Source: Candidatus Palauibacter poriticola
Lineage (GTDB): Bacteria > Gemmatimonadota > Gemmatimonadetes > Palauibacterales > Palauibacteraceae
Length of the DNA stretch: 64,000 nucleotides
Direction of reading: 5' to 3'
Assembly: GCA_012270965.1 (NCBI GenBank)
Contig: JAAXHJ010000097.1
Coordinates: 56,280 to 120,279 of the forward strand
The position numbers were made by a program, and so were the translations under genes. A model generated the notes under the pieces. That model saw only the letters and a program-made list of their open reading frames with translations, made no database searches and was not told the origin of the DNA. This document shows, in pieces, positions 50,604-58,603 of the stretch. The stretch's first letter is position 1; the number at the start of each line of letters is the position of its first letter.

Positions 50604-52192
50604 TGGAATTCGATTGGCTGCGCGCCCTCGTCACGGTGGCCTTCGGCGCCTTGGCGGGCGGGATTACGAACCGGATCGCCGTCTGGATGATCTTCCATCC
50701 CTACCGTCCGCCGAAGATTCTGGGCCGACCCGTGCGGTGGTTGCAGGGAGCGGTGCCGAAGAATCAGAAGCGGCTGGCGGATTCGGTCGGCGGCGTCGTG
50801 GGCGGGGCGCTCCTTACGCCGGAAGACATCACTTCCGAGCTGCGGCAACTCGAGTCCGCCTTCAGGGAGCGGGTGCGGGAACTCGCGGTCGAACTCAGCG
50901 AGGAGGAGCAACCCGCGCTGGCCGATCTCCTCCCGGAGGCCGCGCTCGTCGAGATCCGCGAACTCCTCACGCGGATCCTTGGACAGGGCCGCGAGTTCCT
51001 GGCCGGGACGCTGGATTCCCCGGACTTCGGGGATGAGTCCGGGCGCCTCCTCGAGTCGATCCGGGAGTCGCTGAGCGACGAGTCCCTTGCGCAGACCCTG
51101 GCGCCGGAACGGGTCGCGGCCATCCGGGGCGCGATGGACGGCTGGCTCGCACGGCTCGTCGACTCGTCGGCCTTCGAGGCGACGGTGCGCCGCCACTTGG
51201 ACGAGGCCGCGCGGCAACTGCTCCAGCCGCACCGGACGTTCGAGCAGTTGATTCCCGCCGGGCTCGTGGCCGCGCTGGAGCACGCGATCAAGGACTACCT
51301 CCCGGTCGCGATCGAGCGCCTGGGCCGACTGCTCGACGACCCGGACGCGAGACGGCGGATCGAGCACGTGCTGGGGGAGCTGTTCGACCGCTTCATGCAG
51401 GATCTCCGCTTCCACCAGCGCGTCGTGGCCCGCCTCATCGTCACCGAGGAAACGGTGACGCACGCCCTCGATGCGCTGCGGGAGGAGGGTGCCGATCGCC
51501 TCGGCGGCGTGCTGCGCGAACCGGAGGTCCAGACGGCGATCGCGCGGCACGTCAACGATGGCGTCGTAGAGTTCCTCCGGCACCCGCCTTCGGAGGTCAT
51601 CGGCGGCGCGGGCGATCCACAGGTCGAGAGCGCGCTCGATGCGTCGGCGGAGTGGCTCGTGAAGGCGGCGCGGGATCCGGGCTCGCGCGTTTTCCTGCTC
51701 GACCGACTCGAGGGACTGCTCGAGCGCTTCGGGGAGAGGAGCTGGGCGGACCTGCTGCGCGCCGTTCCGGCCGACCGCGTGGCGGCCTCGCTTGCGGCGG
51801 GATTCCGGTCCGACGCGGGACGCGTCCTCTTCGACTCGATCACCGAGCCGATGGCGGACCGGCTCCTGCACACGCCGATCGGGCGGCTCGGGCGCTTCCT
51901 GCGCGAGGACGCCGCGGTACGGCTTGCCGATACGCTGGCCGCGCCGGCGTGGGACTGGATCGTCAACCGGGTGCCGGAGGTGGCGGAACGGATCCGGATC
52001 GCCGAACGTATCTCGACGAAAATCGAGAACTTCTCCATCGAGCGGATCGAACACCTTGTGCGCGACATCAGCCAGCGCGAATTCGACCTCATTGTGCGGC
52101 TCGGATACCTGCTCGGCGCCGGCATCGGCACCGGGCTCGTGATCCTCGATTCCCTTCCGGTACTCGAGTTCATCCGGGGACTGTTCGGATGA
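50603..52192 (+). CDS. DUF445 family membrane protein
   Basis: The product of GTG 50603 is 529 residues. It has a single N-terminal membrane segment (LRALVTVAFGALAGGITNRIAVWMIF) with the DUF445 motif TNRIAVWMIFHPYRP, and PKNQKRLADSVGG. A long helical, charged middle follows, and a second membrane segment at the C-terminus (GYLLGAGIGTGLVIL). The GTG shares a base with the TAG of the preceding lipoprotein. Proteins of this family (YheB-like) have no firmly established role. Confidence 0.88.
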   Translation: MEFDWLRALVTVAFGALAGGITNRIAVWMIFHPYRPPKILGRPVRWLQGAVPKNQKRLADSVGGVVGGALLTPEDITSELRQLESAFRERVRELAVELSEEEQPALADLLPEAALVEIRELLTRILGQGREFLAGTLDSPDFGDESGRLLESIRESLSDESLAQTLAPERVAAIRGAMDGWLARLVDSSAFEATVRRHLDEAARQLLQPHRTFEQLIPAGLVAALEHAIKDYLPVAIERLGRLLDDPDARRRIEHVLGELFDRFMQDLRFHQRVVARLIVTEETVTHALDALREEGADRLGGVLREPEVQTAIARHVNDGVVEFLRHPPSEVIGGAGDPQVESALDASAEWLVKAARDPGSRVFLLDRLEGLLERFGERSWADLLRAVPADRVAASLAAGFRSDAGRVLFDSITEPMADRLLHTPIGRLGRFLREDAAVRLADTLAAPAWDWIVNRVPEVAERIRIAERISTKIENFSIERIEHLVRDISQREFDLIVRLGYLLGAGIGTGLVILDSLPVLEFIRGLFG

Positions 52193-52878
52193 GGCCGGGG
52201 CGCGTCGTTGCAGCCGCGGCGGTCGCGTGCGGCATCGGTCTCGCCGGGTTCGCCTGCGCCTCCCCCGACACGGCGATCGACCGCACGGAGGGCACGGGGG
52301 AGCTGCGCGGGTTGGCGCTCGAACGGCCGTTCGAGGCGCCGGAGTTCGCCCTGACGGATTCCCGGGGACGCCGGTTCGACTTCCGGCGGGAGACCGCGGG
52401 GTCGCTCACGCTGCTCTTCTTCGGATATACGAACTGCCCCGACATTTGTCCGGTGCAGATGGCCGTGCTCGGGGCCGCTCTCGACGACCTTCCGTACGCG
52501 GACCGCCGCGAGGTCGACGTCGTCTTCGTGACGACGGACCCGGCGCGCGACACGCCGGAGCGGTTGCGGAGCTGGCTCGACCTCTTCGATGCGTCCTCCG
52601 TCGGCCTCCGCGGGGAGATGGAAACGGTGAACGAGATCCAAGCCGGGTTCCACCTTCCGTCCGCGCGGATCGAAGGAACCTCGCCCCCGCCGGGCGCGGG
52701 AGAGCCGTATTTCGTGGGACACGCGACGCCGGTCGTCGCCGTCACGGGCGACGGCGTGGTGCGGGCGCTGTACCCGAGCGGCGTGCGCCAGACCGACTGG
52801 CGGCACGACCTTCCGCTGCTCCTGCGTCTCAACCGATCCGTGTCGAAGCCGGGGGACGAAGCGGGCACGAGCGGCTGA
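52189..52878 (+). CDS. Sco1/SenC-type copper chaperone
   Basis: A 229-residue exported thioredoxin-fold protein. The signal ends ACGIGLAGFAC, a possible lipobox. The copper site is YTNCPDICPVQ (Cys 83 and 87) plus a histidine in FVGHATPVV (about 177), and the scaffold has ALTDSRGRRFDF. Sco proteins deliver copper or reduce cysteines of cytochrome c oxidase subunit II. It overlaps the DUF445 stop (ATGA) and is followed 7 bp later by ctaG, a consistent assembly pair. Confidence 0.92.
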   Translation: MRPGRVVAAAAVACGIGLAGFACASPDTAIDRTEGTGELRGLALERPFEAPEFALTDSRGRRFDFRRETAGSLTLLFFGYTNCPDICPVQMAVLGAALDDLPYADRREVDVVFVTTDPARDTPERLRSWLDLFDASSVGLRGEMETVNEIQAGFHLPSARIEGTSPPPGAGEPYFVGHATPVVAVTGDGVVRALYPSGVRQTDWRHDLPLLLRLNRSVSKPGDEAGTSG

Positions 52879-52885
52879 GGCCACG

Positions 52886-53671
52886 ATGCAATGGTGGTGT
52901 GCGGCCCAGGGCATCCCGTGGGACTGGTCTTGGCGCCCCTATCCGGGCGTGTGGCTCTTCATCGCGGCCCTCTGCCTCGCCTATCGCACCCTCACGCGGG
53001 GCGCCGCGCCCTCGCGGCTCGAGGTCGCCCGCTTCGCCGGCGGCGCGCTCATACTCTGGGTCGCGTTGGACTGGCCGGTGGGCGCGCTGGGTTCGGGATA
53101 CCTGGCCTCGGTGCACATGGTGCAGTTCCTCCTCATCGCGCTGCTCGCTCCGCCGCTTCTCATCGCGGGCCTTCCGCGCGCGGCGCTGGAGCGCGTGCGC
53201 GGCGTCAGGGCCACCGCCCTCCTCGGCTTCGCCGCGCGCCCGCTCATCGCGCTGCTCCTCTTCCACGCGATCGTCATCGCGACGCACTGGCCGGAGGTCG
53301 TGGACAGTCTCATGGCCTCGCAGGCGGGCTCGCTCGCGCTCGACATGGCCTGGCTGGGCGGCGGACTAGTCTTCTGGTGGCCCGTGGTGAGTCCGATCCC
53401 GCACCGGCCGCGTTTTCCGCTCGGCGTGCGGATCTGCTACCTGATCGCGAGCACCGTGCTCATGACGCTGCCGTACGTCTTCCTGACGTTCGCGGAACTC
53501 CCCTTCTACGCGACGTACGAACTCGCGCCTCCGGTGGGCGCGCTCTCCGCGGGGGAAGACCAACGGCTGGCGGGGCTGATCATGCGGATCGGCGGAGGCG
53601 CGATCCTGTGGACGGCGGCGGGGGTTCTCTTCTGGTTCTGGTACCGCTCGGAGAACGACACCGCCCGCTGA
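52886..53671 (+). CDS. ctaG: Cytochrome c oxidase assembly protein CtaG (caa3 type)
   Basis: A 261-residue integral membrane protein with about seven spans (GVWLFIAALCLAYRTL; VHMVQFLLIALLAPPLLIAG; GGALILWVALDWPVGALG). Conserved histidines in VHMVQF and LFHAIVIATHWPE fit CtaG of the caa3-type assembly family. Together with the Sco gene just upstream it suggests terminal oxidase assembly, although no cox structural gene is in the window. Confidence 0.9.
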   Translation: MQWWCAAQGIPWDWSWRPYPGVWLFIAALCLAYRTLTRGAAPSRLEVARFAGGALILWVALDWPVGALGSGYLASVHMVQFLLIALLAPPLLIAGLPRAALERVRGVRATALLGFAARPLIALLLFHAIVIATHWPEVVDSLMASQAGSLALDMAWLGGGLVFWWPVVSPIPHRPRFPLGVRICYLIASTVLMTLPYVFLTFAELPFYATYELAPPVGALSAGEDQRLAGLIMRIGGGAILWTAAGVLFWFWYRSENDTAR

Positions 53672-53703
53672 GGCGCGACGCCGCCCGCTGAAACGCGACG
53701 GCG

Positions 53704-54024
53704 CTATTCGCTCACCTGTGCGGAGACCCAGTCCAGGTAGGGCGCGGAACCGGCGGCCACGGGGATGAATAGGACCTCGGGGACCTCGTAGGGATGGAGT
53801 TCGCGGATGCGCCGCTCCACGGCGTCGCTGCGGGCGGCCGTCGTCTTGAGGATGCCCAGGGCTTCCGCTTCCTCGCGCACCTCGCCCTCCCAGCGGTAGA
53901 CGGAGGTGACGCGGTCCACGACGTTCAGGCAGGCGATGAGCCGTTCCTCGACGAGGGCTCGTCCCAGCCGCAGGAGTTGTTCGCGGTCGGGCCCCGTCAC
54001 GAGCCCGGCCACGACGTCGCTCAC
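53704..54024 (-). CDS. cutA: CutA1 divalent-cation tolerance protein
   Basis: A 106-residue CutA1 homologue with the family stretches LVEERLIACLNVVDRVTSVY and ELHPYEVPEVLFIPVAAG and the final tryptophan YLDWV. CutA1 forms trimers with a signal-transducer-like fold, and the copper-tolerance name may not reflect its role. The GTG at 54024 overlaps the acyl-CoA ligase stop by 4 bases. Confidence 0.94.
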   Translation of the reverse strand: MSDVVAGLVTGPDREQLLRLGRALVEERLIACLNVVDRVTSVYRWEGEVREEAEALGILKTTAARSDAVERRIRELHPYEVPEVLFIPVAAGSAPYLDWVSAQVSE

Positions 54025-55892
54025 GGGCGGTCTCGCTCCTTCTCCCGCCCGCTCATGGCGTCCTCGGCCCGCTCGTAGAGCGCCTCGATCGCGTCGGCGA
54101 AGCGGGCCTCGATCACGCGACGCTTGACCTTCAGCGTCGGCGTCAGCTCCCCGCCCTCGACGGTGAACGGCCCGGGGACGAGGAGCACGTCGCGCGGCTG
54201 CTCGTAGTGCGCGAAGTCCCGGCAGCGTTCCCGCACGGCCCGTTCGATCATGCCGCCCGTCCGGGCGTCCGCGACGAGGTCGGCGTCCGCCGCCTCCTCG
54301 ACTCCGTGCAGCTCCGGACGGACGGCCTCGAATTCGGGCACGACGATGACGATGGGGAACTTTCTTCCGTCGCCGAGCATCACGACTTCCGCCACCATCG
54401 GGTGCCGCTTGATCTCCGCCTCGATGGGCTGCGGGGCGATGTTCTTCCCGTAGGCGGTGATGAGGAGGTCCTTCTTGCGGTCCGTAATCCGGAGATACCC
54501 GGCCTCGTCGATCTCACCCACATCGCCGGTGTGGAACCAGCCGTCGTCGTCGATGGCTTCGGCCGTCGCCTCGGGCTTGTTGTAGTAGCCCGTCATGATC
54601 TGCGGCCCGCGGACGAGGATCTCCCCGTCCTCGGCGATCCGGATCTCGGTGCCGGGGATCGGCTTCCCGACCGTGCCGAGGCGGACGGCATCGAGCGGGT
54701 TGAAGCTGACGGCGGGCGAAGTCTCGGTGAGCCCGTAGCCTTCGACGATGGGCAGGCGCGCGGCGAAGAAGAAGCGGGCCACGGCGGGGGCGAGCGGGGC
54801 GCCGCCGCTCACGAAGTAGCGGACCCGTCCTCCCGTTCGGGCGCGCAGCTTCGAGAATACGAGGCGGTCGGCGAGCGCGGCTTGGAGACGGAGACCCGGC
54901 CCGATCCGACCCCCCTCGAGTTCGGCCATCGCACGCGCCTCCCCGACGCGGCGCGCCCAAGCGAAGATCCGCTGCTTCGCGCCGCCCGCCTCCCGAGCGC
55001 TCGCTTCGGCCCTCTCGAGCACTTTCTCGAACACGCGCGGGACGGCGGCCATGAAGGTGGGCGAGACCTCGCCTAGATCGCGGGCCACCGTGTTGGGGGA
55101 TTCGGCGTACGCGACCGTAACCCCCGCTCTCCACATGATATAATGGCCGACCGTGCGCTCGAACACGTGCGCGAGGGGCAGGAGCGCGAGGGCCACGTGA
55201 GTGGAGTCGATCGGGAAGACGCGCAGCGCCATGTCCGCGTTCGAATGGAAGTTGGCGTGCGTGAGCATCACGCCCTTCGGGTCGCCGGTTGTGCCCGACG
55301 TGTAGATGAGCGTGGCCAGGTCTTCCGGACGCGTCTCTCGGGCGTGCGTTTCGTAGGTCGCCGCGATCGCTTCGGGCGCGGACTCGCCGAGATCGGAGAG
55401 GGCCTCCAACTGCAGCGTGGCGAGCGAGGATCCCCCGGGCGCGGTGACGGCCTCGAGGGCGATGGCCAGCTCCAGATCGGGGAGGTCGTCCCTGACCTCC
55501 GCGACCTTGTCCAGTTGCTCCTGATCTTCCACGAATACGGCCCGCGCGCCCGAGTCGGCGAGGATGTAGCGTACTTGTTCGGCGGGAAGCACCGGGTAGA
55601 CGGGGACGGACGTGAGCCCCGCCATGACGATCCCCCAGTCGGCCAAGGCCCACTCGAGGCGGGTCTGCGAGAGGATCGCGATGCGGTCGCCCGCCGAAAA
55701 ACCTCGCGTTCGGAGCCCGAGCGCGATGGCGCGGGCGCGGCGCCCGATGTCATCCGTGGAGGTCGAGACCCATGCGCCGTCGGCGCCCCGCGTACGCGCC
55801 GCGTCGGCGCGGGGCCGCGAGAGGCCGTCGAGGAAGAGTTCGGCTAACGTGCCGAGCCGATAGTCTTCCGGGAGCGGGCTCGAGGCTTGCAC
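54021..55892 (-). CDS. AMP-dependent long-chain fatty acid--CoA ligase
   Basis: A 623-residue ANL-superfamily enzyme. The AMP/P-loop signature is LIYTSGTTGDPKGVMLTH. The linker and adenylate motifs are YGLTETSPAVSFNPL and GWFHTGDVGEIDEAGYLRI, with the lysine-rich hinge TDRKKDLLITAYGKNIAPQP. Such FadD15-type enzymes activate free fatty acids to acyl-CoA. It starts at GTG 55892 and shares a 4-base overlap with cutA. Chain-length preference cannot be read from the sequence. Confidence 0.93.
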   Translation of the reverse strand: MQASSPLPEDYRLGTLAELFLDGLSRPRADAARTRGADGAWVSTSTDDIGRRARAIALGLRTRGFSAGDRIAILSQTRLEWALADWGIVMAGLTSVPVYPVLPAEQVRYILADSGARAVFVEDQEQLDKVAEVRDDLPDLELAIALEAVTAPGGSSLATLQLEALSDLGESAPEAIAATYETHARETRPEDLATLIYTSGTTGDPKGVMLTHANFHSNADMALRVFPIDSTHVALALLPLAHVFERTVGHYIMWRAGVTVAYAESPNTVARDLGEVSPTFMAAVPRVFEKVLERAEASAREAGGAKQRIFAWARRVGEARAMAELEGGRIGPGLRLQAALADRLVFSKLRARTGGRVRYFVSGGAPLAPAVARFFFAARLPIVEGYGLTETSPAVSFNPLDAVRLGTVGKPIPGTEIRIAEDGEILVRGPQIMTGYYNKPEATAEAIDDDGWFHTGDVGEIDEAGYLRITDRKKDLLITAYGKNIAPQPIEAEIKRHPMVAEVVMLGDGRKFPIVIVVPEFEAVRPELHGVEEAADADLVADARTGGMIERAVRERCRDFAHYEQPRDVLLVPGPFTVEGGELTPTLKVKRRVIEARFADAIEALYERAEDAMSGREKERDRP

Positions 55893-55914
55893 GCGGTGAC
55901 CGGTGGGCGGGCCG

Positions 55915-56352
55915 CTAGTGCGCGGCCGATTCCGCGACCGGCACGCCGAGCCGCTTCAGCGTGCGCCGGGCATGCTCGAGGTGCCTCGGCTCCTCCCGGT
56001 CTCCCCGCGCATGGGCCAGGAACTCTTGAAGGTGCCGCGAGGCGTCCCGCTCGGCGCCCTTCCTCAACAGGAGGAACGCCAGGCCGTAGTGCGCCGCGGT
56101 GCTGCGCGGGCGCTCCTCGAGGGCGACCCCGTAGGCGCGAACCGCATCATCGGTCAGTCCGATGCGCGTATACACCACGGCCATCTGCTCCAGCGTGGCC
56201 GGGTGCCGCGGGTTGTACTTCAAGGAGAGACGAAATGAGATGAGCGCCTCGTGGTAGAGTTCCTGCCGAACCAGCTCCACGCCTTCCTCATAGAAGTCCG
56301 GCAGTCTCCTTCGGCACCTTCCGTTACTGTCCCAGATCTTCCGCCACACCAT
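55915..56352 (-). CDS. TPR-repeat protein
   Basis: From ATG 56352, preceded by GGGGAGGGTGG, the product is 145 residues. Tandem TPR-like helices are visible: ELYHEALISFRLSLKYNPRHPA, TLEQMAVVYTRIGLTDDAVRAY and RSTAAHYGLAFLLLRKGAER. It ends ARRTLKRLGVPVAES. There is no signal peptide, so it is probably cytoplasmic. A strong promoter precedes it, and the acyl-CoA ligase starts 22 bases downstream of its stop. Confidence 0.82.
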   Translation of the reverse strand: MVWRKIWDSNGRCRRRLPDFYEEGVELVRQELYHEALISFRLSLKYNPRHPATLEQMAVVYTRIGLTDDAVRAYGVALEERPRSTAAHYGLAFLLLRKGAERDASRHLQEFLAHARGDREEPRHLEHARRTLKRLGVPVAESAAH

Positions 56353-56460
56353 ACCACCCTCCCCGAGAGCGAGTTGAACCGTACATCTCACTCCTACACC
56401 CTCCACCCATCCCCACACATCCGGACATCTGGCGATGGCGACTGGCGATAACGGGGCACC

Positions 56461-56488
56461 ATTATAGCGCCTTGTCGGGCTGTGGCAA
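56461..56488 (-). promoter_or_regulatory. Sigma-70 promoter of the TPR/acyl-CoA ligase/cutA unit
   Basis: A perfect -10 TATAAT (56466-56461) and -35 TTGCCA (56488-56483) with a 16-bp spacer on the minus strand. The predicted start lies about 100 bases before ATG 56352, leaving a long untranslated leader. This is the best housekeeping promoter seen in the window. Confidence 0.75.
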
Positions 56489-56497
56489 ATCTCCGGG

Positions 56498-57190
56498 CTA
56501 CGCTGGACGACGTTCGCCGACCCAGACGGTATCGTCGGAGGCGACTTCCGCGAATTCGGACGCGGCGAGGGCGTCGAGGTCCGCGGGAGTCGGGGTCTCC
56601 ACGACGAGGCGCGCGCCGGGGCGTGTACAGCGCGCGCTCTCGGACAGTTGCGGCGGCCCGGGGGTGGCGAGCGCAATGCCGTGGAGGGCGCTGGAGCGGA
56701 TCGGCCAGCGCTCCGGCGCGGCGCCCAGGAGAGGATCGACGCCCGCCACCAGATCCTCGACGGCCAAGGCAGCGGGGGGGGAGGCGTCGCCGGGGTCCGG
56801 CAGCCAGGCAAGCACCTCGAGACGATCTCCGAGGCGGGCGATGGCGGGGGCGTGCGCGGCCAGCCGCGGGCCCAGGAGCACCACCATGCCGGCCCGGTCG
56901 CTGACGCCCAGCAGGGCCGCGAGGCGCAGTGCCGCCTCGGGCGCTGTTCCGGCGCGATGCGCGTGCTCGGCGGGACGCGCCGTCTCGGCACGGGGGGTGG
57001 CGCGTCGCACGGCGTCGGAAAGATCGAAGCGCATCGTCCCCCGACGGATGGGCACCTCGATCTCGCACAACGGGCAGCCCAGCCGTCCCTCGACCACGCG
57101 GCGCGACTGCGCCCGGTCGACGAAGGCGACCAGCCCGGCCGACGCCTCGCAGTCGGGACAGTCCAAGACTTCAGCCAGCTCGAGAAACAC
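56498..57190 (-). CDS. Trm112-like zinc-ribbon protein of unknown function
   Basis: A 230-residue protein that opens LELAEVLDCPDCEASAGLV, with a second pair in GRLGCPLCEIEVPIRRG: a four-Cys ribbon like Trm112/YcaR proteins. The rest is rich in Ala, Pro and Leu (AALLGVSDRAGMVVLLGPRL; GARLVVETPTPADLDAL) and resembles a degraded or small Rossmann-like domain. The GTG start at 57190 has no strong ribosome site. Family not named. Confidence 0.66.
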   Translation of the reverse strand: MFLELAEVLDCPDCEASAGLVAFVDRAQSRRVVEGRLGCPLCEIEVPIRRGTMRFDLSDAVRRATPRAETARPAEHAHRAGTAPEAALRLAALLGVSDRAGMVVLLGPRLAAHAPAIARLGDRLEVLAWLPDPGDASPPAALAVEDLVAGVDPLLGAAPERWPIRSSALHGIALATPGPPQLSESARCTRPGARLVVETPTPADLDALAASEFAEVASDDTVWVGERRPA

Positions 57191-57339
57191 GCCGCCATCC
57201 CATGCCGTCGCCCGCCGCTCCGCGCAGCCTCGAGAACCGACGGGCTACGATCGTGAGGCTGTTCGGCTCCGGGCCGGCAGCCCGTGGCGAGACCCCGCTC
57301 CGTTCGAGCGGCGCTGACGCGGGATCTCTCCCGGAGCTG

Positions 57340-57900
57340 CTAATCCGAGCGCGCCAGGCGGAGGAATTCCTCGCGCGTCCGGTGATCCCGCCGGAACAGG
57401 CCGCGCACGGCACTCGTGATCGTCTTCGAGTTCTGCTTCTCAACGCCCCTCATCATCATGCACAGGTGAATGGCCTCCACGACGACTCCGACACCCTGCG
57501 GATTGAGCGCGTCCTCGATCGCCTGCGCGATCTCCTCGGTCAGGCGCTCCTGAAGCTGAAGCCGGCGGGCGAACACGTCCACGATGCGGGGGAACTTGGA
57601 GATCCCGACGATGCGTCCGTTCGGGATGTACGCGATGTGCGCCTTGCCGAAGAAGGGGAGCATGTGGTGCTCGCACAGCGAGTAGACTTCGATGTCCTTG
57701 ACGATCACCATCGAATCGTGGGGTTCTTCGAAGACCGCCGTCCCGATGACCTCCTCGACGGTCTGGCCATAGCCGCGGGTGAGAAACTCGAGGGCGGCGG
57801 CCACGCGCGCCGGCGTTCGGACGAGCCCTTCGCGGGCGGGATCCTCGCCGAGCAGTTCGAGCTGTTCGCGGACGAGACGCGATAGACGCTCTTCGCTCAC
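57340..57900 (-). CDS. folE: GTP cyclohydrolase I
   Basis: FolE turns GTP into dihydroneopterin triphosphate, the first step of folate (and often queuosine) biosynthesis. From GTG 57900 it is 186 residues. The signatures are [34 protein letters not shown] in short pieces: [10 protein letters not shown] (zinc Cys about 76 and His), [13 protein letters not shown], and [14 protein letters not shown] with a second zinc Cys. GGAGGAG precedes the GTG closely. The frame is open to 57990, but the family starts near 57900. Confidence 0.95.
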   Translation of the reverse strand: MSEERLSRLVREQLELLGEDPAREGLVRTPARVAAALEFLTRGYGQTVEEVIGTAVFEEPHDSMVIVKDIEVYSLCEHHMLPFFGKAHIAYIPNGRIVGISKFPRIVDVFARRLQLQERLTEEIAQAIEDALNPQGVGVVVEAIHLCMMMRGVEKQNSKTITSAVRGLFRRDHRTREEFLRLARSD

Positions 57901-58002
57901 GATCTCCTCCAGGAGTGCTCCGGGGATGTCCTCGGACGGGTGCGGGGCGCGTGCGGTTCGACGGGACGCCGACAGCGCACCGGCGCGCACCGGCCGGGAT
58001 GC

Positions 58003-58028
58003 AAAAGGGGCGACCCGTGGGTCACCCC
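58003..58028 (-). terminator. Intrinsic terminator of the 58003-58189 RNA
   Basis: On the minus strand GGGGTGACCC and GGGTCGCCCC form a 10-bp stem with one mismatch and a 2-base loop, immediately followed by TTTT. It sits about 100 bases before the folE start. Confidence 0.75.
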
Positions 58029-58189
58029 CTCTGTAGAATCAGATGCAAGGGGATTTCTTGAAGCCCTCCGCAACACGGTTCGGCCCCTCCCATCGGTTTT
58101 CGCCGTCCCCGCAGGGCATGACGTCCGCCTCCGGATCGGAGACTCTACGGGCAATTGTTGGCTCAAGAAATATGGCCTTGCATCCGTCT
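58003..58189 (-). ncRNA. Candidate structured RNA, about 187 nt (6S-like or folE leader)
   Basis: The minus strand has a promoter-like pair, then a long closing stem whose two halves are 143 nt apart. GATGCAAGG (58184-58176) pairs with CCTTGCATC (58050-58042), and nine more bases of ATTTCTTGA (58171-58163) pair with TCAAGAAAT (58061-58053), with small unpaired bases between. A small hairpin (CTCCG-ATC-CGGAG) lies inside. An intrinsic terminator ends it. The end-to-end stem with a long interior resembles 6S RNA in outline, but I cannot confirm the family. A cis-acting leader of folE is the main alternative. Confidence 0.6.
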
Positions 58190-58195
58190 CCGTGA

Positions 58196-58224
58196 ACGTT
58201 AGTGCAGCCTGGGGCTCGCGGCAA
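58196..58224 (-). promoter_or_regulatory. Putative promoter of the structured RNA
   Basis: TTGCCG (58224-58219) and TAACGT (58201-58196) with a 17-bp spacer on the minus strand place transcription start near 58189, just before the closing stem. The -10 is imperfect. Confidence 0.5.
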
Positions 58225-58318
58225 ACCCCGCCGGCGCGCGCGGAAACGTACGGCCCCGGTGGCGCGTCGCGGTCGCCGGCGGCATGATGCTTCCGAACCT
58301 CTCCCACACGGAGGCGCC

Positions 58319-58603
58319 ATGGCCCGCCGACCCTCTCCGCCACCTTCCGTCCCGTCGTCACAGGAGGTGACGGACGAGCAGCTCGACGCGTACATCCGCA
58401 CCCGCCTCGCGCTGGCGGGCGTCGATCTCTCCGTGCTCCCCGAGGACGATGAGGATGCGCCGGCGGATCAACGCCGCATCATGGCGTCCGCGCGGCGCTT
58501 CCTCAGGTCGACGCCCGGGGCGATCGCCGAGTTCGAGTTCGACCCGATGGGGCCGCCGCCGGCCATCTATCCCGCCGAAGTGAGCGCGTGGAACCGTGGG
58601 TGA
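58319..58603 (+). CDS. Small hypothetical protein
   Basis: A 94-residue protein. It starts with a Pro/Ser-rich segment (MARRPSPPPSVPSSQEV), then a helical part (TDEQLDAYIRTRLALAGVDLSVLP) and an acidic stretch (PEDDEDAPADQRR). ATG 58319 has GGAGG upstream, and its 3' end overlaps the amidase start by 8 bases, so the two are probably cotranslated. Not recognised. Confidence 0.65.
   Translation: MARRPSPPPSVPSSQEVTDEQLDAYIRTRLALAGVDLSVLPEDDEDAPADQRRIMASARRFLRSTPGAIAEFEFDPMGPPPAIYPAEVSAWNRG

Noticed and set aside
58042..58184. The 143-bp inverted-repeat segment as a MITE
   Set aside because: Kept only as an alternative: no target duplication is visible at its borders, and a promoter and intrinsic terminator frame it on one strand, which fits an RNA gene better.
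58003..58189. tmRNA or SRP RNA for the RNA near folE
   Set aside because: No tRNA-like ends or tag ORF, and no GGAAG-type SRP loop is seen.
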